Source: Ascarosepion bandense (lineage: Eukaryota > Mollusca > Cephalopoda > Sepiida > Sepiidae). Taken from it: a stretch of 64,000 bases of DNA. Positions within the stretch are counted from its first letter, which is position 1. Each line of letters starts with the position of its first letter. This document shows positions 1 through 11,537 of this stretch, piece after piece. Position numbers and translations under genes: made by a program. The notes below the pieces were generated by a model. It was not told where the DNA came from. It was given only the letters and a program-made list of their open reading frames with translations, and made no database searches. The DNA is taken from the NCBI GenBank assembly GCA_037127315.1, contig JBBBDQ010000750.1, positions 3,548,001 to 3,612,000 of the forward strand. Direction: 5' to 3'.

Positions 1-1129
1 CTAAAGAGCCATAATTGTTATATCTATATAGCTATAAAAACTATAAATCATTCAGTATAAGAGACAATGCTAGCACCACACTATTCAAATACGTATGAGA
101 GTTAAATGTTCAAGACTAGAATAACCCAAGGAGTATTTGGAAAGTAGTACCTGCCTGTGGTGCAGTGTGTGATAAATGTCTGCTGTGAGTTGAAGAGAAA
201 TTATCTAATCTAGAGTTTAAGCAACAAATCAAATTATTTACATACTAATAAATACATCATATCATTTACCACCCACTTGATAATTAGTCAATTAAGTATG
301 AGTGATATGGAATAATATACAAACATAAGTGAAGATATCGAGACAGTTTTTAACTATGCATTTCACTATAATAGGTGCATCTTCAGCCTGGAATGAGAAA
401 CAGAACTATGTGAGAAAATATGGGGAAGGGGTAATAAAAATCATTAATGTATGTTGCAGCCAGAGAATTGGTGCTTTTCATACTTAGGCCACCAATATCT
501 GCTGGATTTTAAATTTAGCCCACTCCAAGTAGATTTGTTTTTACCTATCAGTCCCTATACTGCATTATACTACAATTTCTAGAATGATGGGTGATATTGT
601 ACATGAGCCCAGTCTAAGGTTGGCTGTAGAGAATTGTGATATCTACATTTTTTTAGCAAATTGTTTCTCTTTTAGTCTGGCTGACATTTTTGAAGTTGTA
701 ATTATGATTTCAATATGACTATAATTTTGACCTAAAAAAAATTAGCCAGAAGCAAGTTTGATTAAAACAGAAAAGACTTAGTTTACTAAGAAAAATCTAT
801 CAATTATAGAGTTTAAGCAACAAATTAGACACCTTAATGCAATTACTATCAAAATATCAACAAACTAATAAATACTTTGTTACTTGCTACTTGATTGATG
901 ATTAATCGATAAAGGATGTACAATTGTATAATGATCACATTTTATTAAAATGTATATTTGAGAATATTATCTTTAAACTGTGGATACACAATTTGACTAC
1001 TGCTTTTAATTAGTTTAAGAGCAGCATTTGTTAAAATCATTTGCTTTTCCAATTGATTGATTGGCTTGTTTTTTATGGTTCATTTGCTGGTTATTTGAAG
1101 CCAAAATATATATTGGATTCTAAGAATAA
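1..1129. other. AT-rich stretch without recognised gene
   Basis: No coding or RNA signal is seen. Two loosely similar blocks lie in the same orientation near 195-330 and 785-915. Both contain the run gagtttaagcaacaaat followed by actaataaatac, so they look like an old diverged direct repeat. Nothing else stands out. Confidence 0.5.
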
Positions 1130-1438
1130 GATGTGCATTGTGGTGCATTGGATATTGGCTCGGAAAGAGAAATCGGGGAGCCAAGTTCGAATTCCAGCTG
1201 AATTCATTGCATTCACTTACGCGCAAATACCCTTGGGAAAGGTATTAATCCATCTATTCCTTCCAGATATGGGTTAAATAACAGGACAGATTGGGTTCTA
1301 TAACCTTGGTCGGCAACCAGTCTACCGCAGAAAGCAATGGCAACCTACTGCGGGATAATCTTCTGCCCAGTCAGTCATGTCTCTTTCGAGACATGATCGC
1401 CCAAGCGTGTATCACGTATGGCACTTAACTGACTGACT
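1130..1438 (+). mobile_element. tRNA-derived SINE, family A, near full length
   Basis: The 5' head reads like a Pol III tRNA promoter: an A-box-like tggtgcattggata near 1141 and a B-box-like agttcgaattcc near 1184. The body contains the family's conserved stem-loop gtctctttcgagac (near 1379) and ends in ggcacttaactgactgacta. Further copies lie at 6177, 13744, 14121, 24300, 30580 and 63024, with fragments at 10430 and 46893. Orientation follows from the tRNA-like head being 5'. SINEs encode no protein and depend on a LINE for movement. No poly(A) is seen at its 3' end. I do not assign a published family name. Confidence 0.8.
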
Positions 1439-3050
1439 AAGAATAATTGTTTTTTAATTCATTTTTTGCAAATGAACATTGTTTTAAGAATTTTGATGAG
1501 ATACAAGTTCTACTGCTTAACTCACAAAGATGTGGATTTATACTTTTCCCAAAGGTATTTGCATATAAGTGAACGTAATTCAAACTTACCTCTCCAGTTT
1601 CTTAGTCTGAGTATTACTCATTACACCAGTCATATATCCACTTCCTTCTCCAAAAGGAGTTCATAGAAAACTTCCTTTCCAATCTATTTTATAACTGATT
1701 ATTCTCAAGTAATATCTTTATTTGTTCACTAGAAACTTCAACTAGTCTGTCTGTCAAACATCATTCAGCAAGAAATCACAAAATTAAACTTTATGAACCA
1801 CTTTTAGTTAATTATACACTTCTCTATAAACTGTACAAATATTTTTTATGTTTAAGTCAGATTTTTAACTTTGAATAAAAAAAAATGTTGCTTATTTTTG
1901 TCCATCTTTAAATATTAGAATTAATACATCAATTTTCTTAATTTTTTCTTTTTAAAATTCATGTTGATATGACAGTTGTCACAATACAGAGTAAACAAAT
2001 CTTTTTGGAAGAAGTTAGATAGAATTAATATTCATAAATGCCATCTAGTCACAAAAACAAAACATTTTTTTAGGCCAACCAATTCTTTTACATCACAGTT
2101 CTGTATATTTTCCCCACCATGTTGCAATCTCTGTTTTACATTACACTTCCAAAGAATGTTTCCTCTTCTTGAATTACTCTCAATTCGACTTTCATATTAA
2201 ATGATCTCCACAGAGAATATACTTTTTCATTTTCTCTTAGCAAGAATATGGACATTGCAAAACTTCTGTTGATTCCTTTTTCAAAAAATTCTTTATCTTT
2301 TTATGGTTTTTAAATTTTTCTTTAAATTCTTTTATTCCATTCTCTTCCTTTAGACATTTTTTTCCTAGTCTTTTATTGTACTATTAATTCCAATTTCTAG
2401 TTATTTTCTTTTTTACCTCCTTCATTTTAATTTTTTCTATTTAATTCTTATTCTTTTATTTTTCTACTTCACATGTTTTCATCTTTTTCATCACTTTTTT
2501 CTTCCTTTTCTCATTTTTATTCTTTAATTTTGATCTTACTAAATTTTTTCTTTTTTTCTACTTTTCCTAAAAAGTCCACCATTTCCTACTTTTTCACTTT
2601 TCCTGTCTTTTTCTTCCCTATCACCATTCTCTACTTCACTTTCTTTTTTCTATCATTAATCTTCTTCTGCCTGTCTTAATTTATGAGGGTGGGGGCTGAG
2701 AATTTTCTAGCCTATCCCTCTCCCTAACATCTAACCAAATGAAAAACATCAGAATTTTCTTAATTTTCTCAGTGTCATTTACTTTTTTTTGTTCCTTCTT
2801 CCATTTACATTTTCAATGAAAGCACTTCTCATCAGTCAACATTTTTGATAGAATTGTAAATATTCCAAGCAATGTAAAAACTATTTCCTCTAATTAGTAT
2901 TTCAAGGTCAGTATAATTTTGTCCTCACCTATTCTTTTTTACAATTTTATAAGTATTTACTATAAGTATGCCTACAATTTTGTCATATACTATTTACAGA
3001 GATTTACTGTGGAGGTACTGAAATATTTTCAAAAATACTTTTTAATGACC
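1439..3050. other. AT-rich DNA with pyrimidine-rich tract
   Basis: No gene is supported. From about 2280 to 2670 the plus strand is almost all T and C, with few purine interruptions. The short reading frames here are T-rich composition artefacts (strings of F, S and L). The tract could adopt triplex DNA, but it is more simply low-complexity sequence. Confidence 0.5.
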
Positions 3051-3186
3051 CAGTGTAACCCTGATATAAGAGAGTTGCCGGGACCCGTTAAAAGTTCTCT
3101 TATATCCAGGTTTGGTCTTTTTTATATACATTACCACAGGCTCTAATTTAGGACCAGATAAAATCTCTCTTATATCCGGGTTATAT
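3051..3186. mobile_element. Short pogo/Tigger-like MITE
   Basis: The element starts CAGTGTAACCCTGATATAAG and ends with the near-inverse CTCTTATATCCGGGTTATA. Its interior also carries the repeated word cttatatcc. The whole 135-bp block matches, inverted, the right block of a larger copy at 29546-30470, which keeps TA target duplications. CAGT-starting termini with TA duplications are typical of pogo-group Tc1/mariner elements. It encodes nothing, so it is non-autonomous. The terminal CTG on the right has decayed. Confidence 0.65.
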
Positions 3187-3691
3187 AGGAATTTAGATTT
3201 TTGGAAGTGGATCAGGTTTTTCAGCATCAACTAGAGTATGTCTGTATATATTTTATTTCTCCAATGTAGAAAAATAAATTAACAATTGCAAATTCATGTA
3301 GAGTTCTAGCAACAGAACTTCTCGACACTGAAAAATGTCAGTCTTATATACCTGTGCTTACAATCACAGATTGGCTGTGATTTGTTGATAATCAAACATT
3401 TCATTCTCATGCAAATTAGTACAACAAAAGGTATGCAAATTTAGCTATAATGTCCTTTATGTCAAAAAAACTACCTTCTCTAAACAACTATTTAGGAAAA
3501 CGAAACTCTTAACCACACCAAATATAACCAAGTTGAAGTCATTTTTTATGTTGGTCTGGTTCTCTTCAACACTAAATTAAAAGATCAAGTATTGTACTAG
3601 TGTACCCCTGCTGTCAAAAATGATAGCAAAATATTTGAGAGAATTATTAGTTGTTTTCTTACAGGTAATCCCCACTGAGCATGACAGGAGG

Positions 3692-3759
<68 letters not shown>

Positions 3760-4129
3760 TTAGGATTTTAAAATTTCAATATCAGAATATACTTCTAAAT
3801 AAATGTAACAAATTTATTAGCATGTGTCGTCACCATAATAAATTAAAATTTCCCTAATTATCTCTTTCTTCCATTTATTTATGTTTTGCCTCTTACATAG
3901 ATTAAAATTTAAATTTATTAATTCCAAAGCTTTTTCCTACCTACAACCCCTAACCCAATGGTCAAACCACCTGCCTTCCACTACCAAAAGAAAATTACTA
4001 TAACCAACATTCCTCACTCCTTCTTTTACTAACCCCTGCTTCTGTTAAAAGAATTTTTCTCTATTCTTTAGTTGACAATACATGTTGAAATAGTTATCCC
4101 CACTAAATGTGATCTGAATTTACTGAGAA

Positions 4130-4188
<59 letters not shown>

Positions 4189-4408
4189 ATGGTCTTTATT
4201 ATAAGAGAGAGGATACATATATATATATATTCTTTACTACTTGACAACAATTATTGCAAAATAAATAAATAAAATAAGGCACTGTTAAAGAGCTAACCCA
4301 TGACAAGAGCTTTCATAGCTGGTTGTAAAGTTTAATAGCTGGTAGTAAAGAGAATGAACTGAGCCGACACTGCCTTGCTATTGTCTTACTCTCCATTAGC
4401 ATGACAGG

Positions 4409-4447
<39 letters not shown>

Positions 4448-5671
4448 GTTTTTATTATAATAGTGAGGATTAGATAATCACAAACTTCTTGAATTTTAAG
4501 ACAATTTGGCCATAAAACTTAAAAAAAAAAAAGAATTAAAATATTAAAAGTAGAATCAAGTAAATAAAATTTCCAGTTCATTTTTATGATAATGATTTAT
4601 TTATTACTAAACTTGATAAGCATGTAAGTGTGGTGGTTTTAGATTATAATGACTATATGAATAAAATGATGGCAGTTATGGTGAAATATTTGTGTTAAAT
4701 AATATCTTGGTTGGTGTGGAATTTTGCCAAGAAGTGTATTTTGCCCTAGGCAATACAAGGATATTTCATTGAAGGTGTAGTACACAGGTGACGGGTGGAT
4801 TTTCTTTTGACGAGCAAAAGTCAGCGTCCGACATGGTATGGAGTACACCGGAAGTGGAAGTGTGATATGCCAGGTGTCAAAATGGGGACAATTATTTAAG
4901 TGACGTTAGTTATCACAAAGAGACATTTTCAGAGAATGAATGAGCAGGCAGATAGCAGGCACTCTGGATGCCTTGTATGTGTGTGTGCTCTGACCCGACC
5001 AAACCTCTCACTCCACAGACAAGTCACAGAGAAAAATTAATAAAAACATGGAATATTTTTATTTTATATATACGTATTGATGTCTGTCGATTTTATCAGT
5101 TGTGAAAAGCAAGTTATTTTGACTCACGTTGGATCTAGTTTATTTTGTCATTTTATCAGTGAATACAATACGCAAATTTCGGTTCGAGCTGATTGTTGCT
5201 GAATGGATCACAGCTTATTTACCATCATTTATGAGAGAAAAGCACTGACATTTTAGCCTAGCATTATTTTCATAAAAGTATATATATATCTGTTGAAGTG
5301 GGTATACAACATTTGTTCCCCCCCCGTTGAAGTTTTAATCTTTGTTGTCATCGTTGATTCCTAGAAGAGTATATAACACTTGTACAATGAAGACCTGATG
5401 ATAGAACTATTGTATTGGAACAAAAGTTTGTATAGTTTTTCAACAGATGGTGTTTAAAAAATGTAATTTCATTTCATGAAATGAAATTTCATGAATAAAA
5501 TTCATGTGTAAAATAAATGCTTTCTTTCTCATTACGCTACAACACAATATTGCTTTACCTACATTAACACATGCATATGGACATATATATAGTAGTAAGA
5601 ACTAATGGAATGACACTTCACAGTTTGTGGCATTTACTTTTTTTTAACAGGGCTTAATACCTAGTAGAGCA
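3187..5671. other. AT-rich DNA with (TA)n microsatellites
   Basis: This stretch holds simple repeats at about 3690-3757 (TA followed by GA), 4136-4182 (TA) and 4412-4440 (TA). The sequence before two of these, gcatgacaggaggga, recurs near 3678 and 4399, so the tracts belong to a small dispersed repeat. An 18-bp palindromic cluster, atttcatttcatgaaatg, lies near 5467. No coding sequence is supported. Confidence 0.5.
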
Positions 5672-5886
5672 ATATTTGTAGTAATATTCTTATTACTGGA
5701 GTTTATAATAAAAACATTTTTTTTTCGCTACACAGGAGCAGTTGTGTTTTGGTGCTATATACAGTTCCTTAGCAGGTGATATACCACCTGATGAGATGCT
5801 GAATATAGCACCGAAACACAGCAGCTCTTTTGCAACAAAGTTTTTTTTATTATAAACTCCAATAATAAGAATATTACTACAAATAT
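5672..5886. repeat. Foldback element with hammerhead-like centre
   Basis: Left arm (about 5672-5755) and right arm (about 5803-5886) are imperfect inverted copies. Both carry atatttgtagtaatattctta at the outer edge, the run tataataaa, and the word ctatat/atatag next to the centre. Near the centre of the right arm, CTGATGAG (5788-5795) is followed by a short hairpin of gatgct pairing with agcacc and then CGAAAC (5812-5817). That order matches two strands of a hammerhead ribozyme core. A GUH cleavage triplet after GAAA is not evident, so activity is doubtful. It could equally be a MITE or a pair of PLE terminal repeats. Confidence 0.6.
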
Positions 5887-6099
5887 ATAAAGATTGCACA
5901 TTTCTATGCTATTTGCATATTGATTAAAATAATCAATGATCTGAGAAAGTGATTGTGTAGATATTTTAGACATTTCTTCATACATTTTCATCATTTAATG
6001 TTCTTATATTTTTGGAAAAGAAAAAATGCTGTAAAAAAAAAAACAAAAAAAAAAACAGCAAAAATGATACGTTCCATTTATTGGGATAGTACCAAAACT

Positions 6100-6579
6100 G
6101 TTTATAAGTCACCCACTAGGCTCAGAAGTGAAAATTTTGATCTTGAACATCAAGAATGTTCTAGCAGGCCAGTAGTCAGTCAGTTAAGTGCCATACGTGA
6201 TACACGCTTGGGCAATCATGTCTCGAAAGAGACTTGAGTGACTGGGCAGAAGATTATCCCGCAGTAAGTTGCCATTGCTTACTGCAGTAGACTGGTTGCC
6301 AACCAAGGCTATAGAACCCAATCTGTCCTGTTATTTGACCCATAACTGGAAGGAAGAGATGGATTAATACCTTTCCCAAGGGTATTTGCATGTATATGAT
6401 TGCAACGAATTCAACTGGAATTCGAACTCGGCTCTCTGATTTCTCGTTCCGAGTCAATATCCACTGGACCACAATGCACATCCTAAGTCAGTAGTAATTG
6501 ATTAAAAGTATTCCAGGTCACATAACATAGGACATCATAGAGATATTCTTCATGTCCTAGATGAATGCTGTAAAGCATG

Positions 6580-6620
<41 letters not shown>

Positions 6621-7235
6621 TAATGGAAACATTTTCATCTACATTTTTTTTTTCTGAAATACAACAAAAAAATTATCCATTTTTAAAACACTCACTGATG
6701 ATGAAAAATAGATTGCTTACAACAACATGAAGTAGAAAAAGGTCCAGGGGAAAATTAAATGAGACACTATTAAACATGCCAAAATCCCATCTGCCTCTGA
6801 AGATGATGCTGCATATCTGTTGGGATTGGAAGGACATTCTGTATTATGATCTCCTTTCATAAAAGCAGACATTGAATTCAAAAAGATACTGTTCCCAGTC
6901 ACGCAAATTAAAAGACAGCATTCAATGAAAAACATTTGGAATTGGTCAATCAGAAGAACATCATCTTCCATCCATTCTGCAGATCCTACAAAAATTAGTA
7001 CAGCATGGAAGAGATATCCTACTACACCTGTTGTATTCACCTGACCTTGCATCTTTGGATTAGCATTTATTTTGATCCCCACAAAATTATCTTGATGGGG
7101 AAGACTTCAAGTATCTGAGTGTAAAATCTACAGAAACCAATTCATTACCCAGAAAGGGTAGAATCATGAAACTGACCTAAAGATGGTTAAAAGCAGTGGA
7201 ACTAAATTGCACCTATGTAGCTGAATAAATGCAAA
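6100..7235 (+). pseudogene. Decayed mariner transposase, split by a SINE
   Basis: Before the SINE, residues SENFDLEHQECSSRP (about 6124-6168) match the helix-turn-helix/linker region of mariner transposases. After it, several frames match the catalytic and C-terminal part: WDWKDILYYDLL near 6824, YSPDLASLD near 7035, and a tail ending NCTYVAE near 7225. The intact enzyme would be about 340 residues and cut and paste DNA at TA sites. This copy has stops, frameshifts and an inserted SINE at 6177-6488. Much of the segment between the HTH and WDWK is missing or unrecognisable. It is dead. Confidence 0.75.
6177..6488 (-). mobile_element. SINE family A inserted in mariner remnant
   Basis: This is the reverse complement of the 1130 copy and nearly full length, with tRNA-like head at 6485-6400 and conserved hairpin near 6220. 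Seven-base direct repeats, cagtagt, flank it at 6170-6176 and 6489-6495 and are the probable target-site duplication. Its position inside the mariner remnant shows the SINE is younger. Confidence 0.82.
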
Positions 7236-7491
7236 TATAAATATTGTTTGAAATTCAGTTTAAAAAACAAAATGCTACAAACCTTTATTCCAACCCAATA
7301 TACAAGATCAGATTATTAAGTTTGCAACCTCATCTGTATCTGTTAATTAAATTTTAATCTGAAAGTTTCATAAAATATTTCATCTATGTCATTAATTTTC
7401 ACCACTTAATTATGGTCAAGGGAGGAGATTAATAATAAAAATGCATTTATTTTAGACTGCAAATTTATTTGTCAGCCATTGTAGCATATAT
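7236..7491. other. AT-rich spacer
   Basis: The 3' flank of the mariner remnant continues to about 7310. The rest is AT-rich with no recognisable feature. Confidence 0.4.
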
Positions 7492-7740
7492 GGGCACCTC
7501 AGCGTGGTGTAATGGTTAGCAAGCTCATCTCGCTAGAATCATTATAACTGAGTAGTGAGTTCAATCCTCACTGGGTACCCCCTACTTTCGGCCGTTTGTC
7601 ACGTCTAAGCTACGCTTAGAAAATCACCTTCCAGGTTTGAAGGTTGGGCGCAGGGCTAACAACCCTGCCCCATTAAAAAAAAAAAAAAAAAAAAAAAATT
7701 TCTTACAGAAACAGCAAAAACGCTGCCCCTATACACCATT
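7492..7740 (+). mobile_element. tRNA-derived SINE, family B, with poly(A)
   Basis: An A box tggtgtaatgg (7505-7515) and a B box gagttcaatcc (7557-7567) lie about 50 bp apart, as in a tRNA gene, followed by tcctcactgggta. About 110 bp of non-tRNA body follows, then a run of about 25 A residues (7674-7698) and a further 40 bp. The tRNA moiety lacks a proper acceptor stem, so this is a SINE and not a functional tRNA. A B-box-like segment with the same tcaatcctcactggg lies inside the 600-bp inverted arms near 29000. Confidence 0.7.
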
Positions 7741-8600
7741 GGGTGTAACAGAATGGGTTATTTTTTTATTATAGCATATGGGCATAGTTGAAAATGAGCT
7801 GTCATCCATTATTATTATTAATTTATATTACTATTATATACATCATATATACTACCAAAAGAAAGACCTCCTCCATCTACAATGTAAATTTATTTTTGGA
7901 GAATAGATGTTTTGTAGATTGCTTATCATTGTTTATTTAGAAAACTTTACCATTTTCCAAATAAATTTTGCTTTTTCTTTGGATGATGATCATGCAGTTT
8001 CTATTTTGAAAAACTGCCAAAATATCAGCAAGATCTGATGAGAAACAAATCTGTGTTTAAGAATAATTTGTGACAATATGCTGAAAACAAGTAGATGCCC
8101 CTTGGAAAATTCATTGGAAAAAAAAAAAAAAAAAAAAAAAAAATGAAGACAAATTTCTAAGCTGAGCTATTCCCAAACAGAGTTTTAAATGAGATACTTG
8201 TGTGGATAGTCAAACTATTGGGAGAAATTTGCGAAATGTTTATCTTTATTCTTTCAACCAAGATTTCTAAGAATAAAATTCTTTCCAAGATAATCATTAT
8301 AAATATGATTACCTTTGAGTAAGATTGTAAAAGAAATATATTCTTTTCTCACATTTCCCATTTGTGGAACTCCCTCCCATTTGCTTACTTCTCTGATAGC
8401 TATAAACTCCAAAAGTTTAAATGAAACATCAATTGTCATCTTCTATCTACTTGAATCCAATTTATCTCTTATCTTTCTTTGACATCTCTTGTATCTTGGG
8501 TTTTTTTTTTCTCTAACTGTAACTACTTGTGCACCAGTGACAGTCCAACCTTATTAGAGTGAAATGAAAAAAGATAGAATTAATATAAGTAAAAGTTTGT
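7741..8600. other. AT-rich DNA with poly(A) tract
   Basis: Contains a run of about 26 A residues at 8118-8143 and no supported gene. Confidence 0.45.
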
Positions 8601-8683
8601 GATTGATGTCATGTTCAGCAACCTGACGAAAGATAGATATTTTCCAAATAAGATTTCTTGAATATTTAGGCCGGTGGAGAATT

Positions 8684-8735
<52 letters not shown>

Positions 8736-8800
8736 ATCCACTCAAATAAAAGCACCCTTTAAAAATAATGTTCAAACAGATAAATTTAAATAAATATGTT
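8600..8800 (+). mobile_element. SINE family D, 5'-degraded copy
   Basis: The body gaaagatagatattttcc through tttaggccggtg and the tail attatccactcaaat match the better copy at 8950-9180. A run of about 43 A residues at 8691-8733 interrupts the middle, where the sister copy has only a short A-rich run. The tRNA-like head has decayed. The two copies are adjacent and in the same direction, which suggests local duplication or repeated insertion. Confidence 0.6.
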
Positions 8801-8949
8801 GGTCAATACCAATTTCGTAAATTTCCACATTATTTCGTAATATTATCTTCAGTTGTGTTTGTTTACATTAGGATACAATCCTGAGCAGAGATAAAATCAG
8901 GAGAATATGTTTTTAAGGCTTAATTCTAGACCTTGTCTGCCATGATATC

Positions 8950-9180
8950 TTCTGTAGTCAAGTGGTAAGACACACCAGATCTAATAGAGACATCTCCCTG
9001 ATATATAGAACTATGCAGGTTCGAATCCTACTGGAAGATAGATATTTTCTAAACTAGATTTCTCAACCATTTAGGCTGGTGAATAATTAATATGTACTGT
9101 TTAATCATAGAAAAAAAACAGATTATCCACTCAAATACAAGTATCCATTAAAAATAATGTTTAACAAATAAATATATATA
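8950..9180 (+). mobile_element. tRNA-derived SINE, family D
   Basis: An A box tagtcaagtgg (8955-8965) and a perfect B box ggttcgaatcc (9018-9028) mark a Pol III tRNA-type promoter. The body ends with tatccactcaaatacaag followed by A-rich sequence, and a degraded sister copy lies 350 bp upstream. The spacing between boxes resembles a tRNA with a long variable region, but the acceptor and anticodon stems do not fold, so a SINE is preferred over a tRNA gene. Confidence 0.65.
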
Positions 9181-9182
9181 TA

Positions 9183-9333
9183 TTTCACATACAAATTCAA
9201 TATTTTACATTAGGAGAATAGCCATTTCTACAAGCTCTTTAAAAGCCTGCTTCATCAGCTTCAGGTAAAGCTTTTAAAGAGTCGGTAAAAATTGTTATTC
9301 TCCAATGTAAAATATGGAATTTACATACGAAAT
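9183..9333. repeat. 150-bp foldback element
   Basis: Left arm sequence cacatacaaattcaatatt and right arm aatatggaatttacatacg are inverted copies, as are ttaggagaatag and ttattctccaatg. The centre has CTGATGAAGC on the minus strand (about 9259-9250). The arrangement resembles the 5672 foldback: inverted arms meeting at a CTGATGA word. No protein is encoded. Confidence 0.6.
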
Positions 9334-9542
9334 AAATATTTGCTATGTAAATTAAACCTAGATTGAGCTCTCTGTTTGATCAGTTTAATATTTAATCTAA
9401 TATTACTAAGATCCATTGGGGTTATTTACCCAATCTTTTTTCTGGATGTATTACCACTATATATAGTTGAAATTAGTTAAAATCTAATTACTATAATAAT
9501 ACAGTTAAAATAAAAAGCAGGTATTCTAAAGTTTAATGTGAA

Positions 9543-9987
9543 CTAGCAGTATAGCCTGGTGTTGCTCGGGTGTAATGAAAGCTTTAAAACTAATCCATAG
9601 TCCAGGAGCTCAGACTCTGCCTAAAGAATATTTGTGTGAAGTTTGGTGAGAATCAGATAAAAATTGTGGACATACAGACAGATAAACAGACACAGATACA
9701 AACATCTTGCCTTTTATATATATATAATCGATTTTCTGCACTATTGTAAGAACTGCAACCTTGAAACTTCTGAATATCGTTTCTTATGTCTTTGTCTATG
9801 AGGGCATCAAATTCAATTAAAATCGAACCACTCCTTCTATAACCTGATTTTTTTTATTATCGATTCGATATTTATCGGAGGTACCTCGACACAAAACCTA
9901 GCTAAGAACACTTGCAGATGCTTATAGTACAACTGTGTAAATTTTCAAGAAAATCGGTTTAGCCATTTCGGAGTTTATAGGTAACAG

Positions 9988-10042
<55 letters not shown>

Positions 10043-10073
10043 GTTTCATTTATAAATAAGTTTAGATTTAAAT
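9543..10073 (+). repeat. Element E copy (RTE-like terminal repeat)
   Basis: Begins ctagcagtatagcctggtg and ends aagtttcatttataaataag. The 3' half, including aaaatcggtttagccattt and ggtaacagatacacac followed by a 60-bp (CA)n tract, has the look of RTE-type LINE 3' ends seen in many invertebrates, so that assignment is inference. This copy has a shorter, different internal segment from the copies at 19441, 21460, 23513 and 34525. No reading frame is preserved. Confidence 0.6.
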
Positions 10074-10575
10074 AACATTTCATCTGAGTAATGTAGATAT
10101 TCTTGTGAAATAAAATGATTTTTCTGATGATGCCAAATAACCAGTGAAACATGACAAATTAAAAATATATAAGATGGAATACATGAAATTCAGTAGAATG
10201 TTTGTTTTATTTCTTTGTTGAGGATTAGCTTTCAAATGAGCATTATCAAAATAAGTGAAAAAATATAAGGAAAAAAAAAAGAAACATAACAATCCTGTTA
10301 CTTAAAAAGCTATAGATTTATCATCTGATAATGATTTTTCTTTTTCAGTTGTCTTAATCATGCTTACTGAGAATGAAACATCAACAAGGAAATTAAAACA
10401 TCAAACTGATTATATGTATTCAATCTTATATACTTGGTTTGGATATTCCATACAAGTTCCAGTTGAGTCTGTTACATTCACCTATGTGAAATACCCTCAG
10501 GAAAGGTATGAATCTATTTCTTCTCCCACTAGCATTGGGTTAAATAGTACGACTTGTATCTAGAATAAAAGATTA

Positions 10576-10626
<51 letters not shown>

Positions 10627-10917
10627 TAATTATAGTAATTACAATACCAATAGTAACAGAACTAACTCTGCCAAAACTAGTATGAATTAAGCTATAATTT
10701 AAATTGTCTTGAACAACCCACCGAGGATGAACTCAGAGGGAAAAGAAGGGCAAGTAAAAAAACAGAAACAAAGTACATGAAAAAAAAGTCAAGTATTTGT
10801 AAGAAAGAAAAAAACCCCTAGACAAAAACCCTAACACTAAAGCACTCAATATGAAAGTAGAGCAACAAAGACAGAAAATCTAAGCAAGAGCCAATAAACC
10901 TACCTATTTACCTGTTT
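10074..10917. other. AT-rich DNA with SINE-A fragment
   Basis: A partial SINE family A copy on the plus strand covers about 10430-10562: ccagttgagtctgttacatt, aaataccctcaggaaagg and gggttaaatagtacgac match the SINE middle. A (TA)n tract follows at 10580-10620. Nothing else is recognised. Confidence 0.5.
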
Positions 10918-11258
10918 ATATATATATATATATATATATACAATATATATATATATATTCTTACAATATATATATATATATTCTTACAATATATATATAT
11001 ATATTCTTACAATATATATATATATATTCTTACAATATATATATATATATTATAATATATATATATATATTCTTACAATATATATATATATATTCTTACA
11101 ATATATATATATATATTCTTACAATATATATATATATATTCTTACAATATATATATATATATTCTTACAATATATATATATATATTCTTACAATATATAT
11201 ATATATATTCTTACAATATATATATATATATATATATTCTTACAATATATATATATAT

Positions 11259-11316
<58 letters not shown>
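10918..11316. repeat. Minisatellite, 21-22 bp unit
   Basis: About 14 copies of a (TA)n block followed by ttcttaca run head to tail, ending in a longer (TA)n(CA)n tract. The word attcttacaat also forms the core of the array on the far side of the Penelope-like element (12880-13606), in the same orientation. Confidence 0.85.
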
Positions 11317-11322
<6 letters not shown>

Positions 11323-11519
11323 AAGAATCTCAAGCTAGCCAAAACCTACCGCGGTTTCACACTACGGCTCGTCAGGGCAAAGGCAAAACCAAAGATTAAC
11401 CAAATAAATAGACAACCACCAAGACAAGGACGAACCATACCAGCACCAAAAAGGGGGGGGGGGGCGAGGAAAAAAAAAAACAATAAATAAATAAATAAAT
11501 CAATATATAAAATAAACTA
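11317..11519 (-). repeat. Left inverted arm of Penelope-like element
   Basis: This 203-bp arm is the inverted copy of 12402-12604, with only small length changes in G and A runs. Terminal inverted or direct repeats (pLTRs) are a known property of Penelope-like elements. It contains a hammerhead-like core on the minus strand (see 11338-11389). Confidence 0.85.
11338..11389 (-). ncRNA. Hammerhead ribozyme candidate in left PLE arm
   Basis: Minus strand: CTGACGA (11375-11369), then GAAA (11358-11355), then the palindrome CCGCGG and TA. This fits the consensus CUGANGA, GAAA and NUH. The flanks gcctttgcc and ggttttggc can pair as stem I with an internal loop. The 6-nt palindrome at stem III resembles minimal type I hammerheads thought to act as dimers. 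Stem II is weak, only about two base pairs, so activity is uncertain. Confidence 0.5.
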
Positions 11520-11537
11520 GATATAACTAAATATAGA

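Noticed and set aside
2473..2679. 68-codon Phe/Ser-rich frame
   Set aside because: Follows from the T/C-rich tract.
2803..2836. Minus-strand CTGATGAG followed by GAAAA as a hammerhead
   Set aside because: Stem II relies on a G-U pair and there is no cleavage triplet or stem I partner; chance matches of this quality are expected in AT-rich DNA.
5386..5440. CTGATGA word near 5390 as a hammerhead
   Set aside because: No GAAA in the right place and no stem II; only one of the core strands is present.
7505..7570. Functional tRNA gene
   Set aside because: tRNA-like boxes only; no cloverleaf, and a SINE body with poly(A) follows.
8033..8045. CTGATGAGAAAC as a hammerhead
   Set aside because: No room for stem II between the two core strands.
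8955..9030. Functional tRNA gene
   Set aside because: A and B boxes are good but acceptor and anticodon stems do not fold, and SINE body sequence follows.
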